From assembly GCA_016765515.1 (NCBI GenBank), contig JAESPT010000280.1, positions 1 to 6,474 on the forward strand: a DNA stretch of 6,474 bases, in the 5' to 3' direction. This document shows positions 6,139 through 6,474 of this stretch, in pieces (the stretch's first letter is position 1; the number at the start of each line of letters is the position of its first letter). Both the position numbers and the translations under genes were made by a program. The notes beneath the pieces were generated by a model. That model saw nothing but the letters and a program-made list of their open reading frames with translations, was not told the DNA's origin and made no database searches. The DNA is from Sneathiella sp. (lineage in GTDB: Bacteria; Pseudomonadota; Alphaproteobacteria; Sneathiellales; Sneathiellaceae).

Positions 6139-6155
6139 TATGCGAAAAACGCATA
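6139..6155 (+). repeat. Perfect hairpin TATGCG-AAAAA-CGCATA between nrdJ and the DUF1127 gene
   Basis: TATGCG (6139-6144) and CGCATA (6150-6155) are fully complementary around an AAAAA loop. No T-run follows on either strand, so this is not a standard intrinsic terminator. It could be a weak RNA hairpin at the nrdJ 3' end or an operator upstream of the DUF1127 gene. The rest of the 149-base gap shows no open reading frame of note and no clear sigma70 promoter. Confidence 0.45.
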
Positions 6156-6222
6156 GGTGAAGTGAGTTAATTCTTCGCGTAAATCTCCGTCTTTCCGGTT
6201 ACATATGGAATACCGAATGACT

Positions 6223-6227
6223 GGAGG
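6223..6227 (+). promoter_or_regulatory. Ribosome binding site of the DUF1127 gene
   Basis: GGAGG at 6223-6227 lies eight bases before the ATG at 6236, followed by a purine-rich AAAAAGCA spacer. It supports this short gene being translated. Confidence 0.75.
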
Positions 6228-6235
6228 AAAAAGCA

Positions 6236-6457
6236 ATGAACATTTTGTCAACTAAAACAACTTTTGCAGCAGGAAAATTTCAGCGGGCTGCGCTTGTCGC
6301 TCTTACCTCTGTTGAAAAACTTTATGAGGCCGCTCGCCAAAAACATATGAGCCGCAAAACAGCAGCGGCATTAAGTGTCCTGGATGATCATGAACTTGCC
6401 GATATCGGCTTGATCCGCTCAGATATTGGACAAATCGCCAAGCGGGCATACCACTAA
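6236..6457 (+). CDS. DUF1127 domain small protein
   Basis: A 73-residue basic protein whose C-terminal half carries the DUF1127 signature: an Arg/Lys-rich helix (about 28-44) followed by LSVLDDHELADIGLIRSDI at 46-64, in which the LxxLDDxxLxDIGLxRxDI pattern is diagnostic. It has no signal peptide, membrane segment or Cys. From family knowledge, DUF1127 proteins are small, often multi-copy in alphaproteobacteria, and a few are reported to act in RNA-linked regulation of metabolism or stress; the role here is not shown by sequence. The N-terminal 27 residues are not conserved in the family as I know it. The start is supported by GGAGG eight bases upstream. It is separated from nrdJ by 149 bases and is probably transcribed independently. 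Confidence 0.9.
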   Translation: MNILSTKTTFAAGKFQRAALVALTSVEKLYEAARQKHMSRKTAAALSVLDDHELADIGLIRSDIGQIAKRAYH

Positions 6458-6464
6458 GAACAAT

Positions 6465-6470
6465 AGGGGA
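6465..6470 (+). promoter_or_regulatory. Possible ribosome binding site of a gene beyond the window
   Basis: AGGGGA shortly after the DUF1127 stop, with the window ending four bases later, could serve a start codon just outside. A tightly linked following gene would be consistent. This is only a purine match. Confidence 0.2.
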
Positions 6471-6474
6471 CGAG

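Overview
The window looks like a piece of conserved chromosome from an alphaproteobacterium of moderate GC content (below 50% by eye). The evidence is the gene order: a divergent MJ0042-type zinc-ribbon gene, then ftsE, ftsX, a ydcF-like gene with the CC...DT.GNA.ET signature, and plsC. This neighbourhood is familiar from that class. The DUF1127 protein at the right end and the adenosylcobalamin-dependent ribonucleotide reductase fit the same assignment. I cannot name genus or order.

Layout. Positions 1-52 (minus strand) hold the start of a zinc-ribbon gene that leaves the window; its reading frame has TGA exactly where the second zinc-binding Cys should be. Positions 53-177 are a divergent spacer with a plausible minus-strand promoter and a strong ribosome binding site for ftsE. 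Positions 178-3658 are a tight five-gene plus-strand operon: ftsE, ftsX, a GmhB-like HAD phosphatase, a ydcF-like gene and plsC. The genes overlap by 4 or 1 bases or sit 1 base apart, and four of the five use TTG or GTG starts. Positions 3659-3761 carry a good sigma70-type promoter for nrdJ (3762-6086), a class II ribonucleotide reductase with a Cys-rich C-terminal zinc finger. Positions 6087-6235 are non-coding with a perfect small hairpin. Positions 6236-6457 encode a DUF1127 protein, and the last bases may be the ribosome binding site of another gene.

How the genes fit together. The operon is an envelope and division unit. FtsEX is the ATP-driven regulator of peptidoglycan hydrolysis at the division site. 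The ydcF-like protein is a membrane-anchored DUF218 protein with a probable envelope role. PlsC makes phosphatidic acid for membrane phospholipids. The HAD enzyme looks like a heptose-bisphosphate phosphatase but lacks the zinc loop, so its substrate is open. NrdJ supplies deoxynucleotides without needing oxygen and appears to have its own promoter. I see no mobile element, CRISPR array, tRNA or rRNA, and no clear new multi-gene system. The most unusual signals are the TGA in the zinc-ribbon gene and the zinc-less HAD enzyme inside the ftsEX operon.
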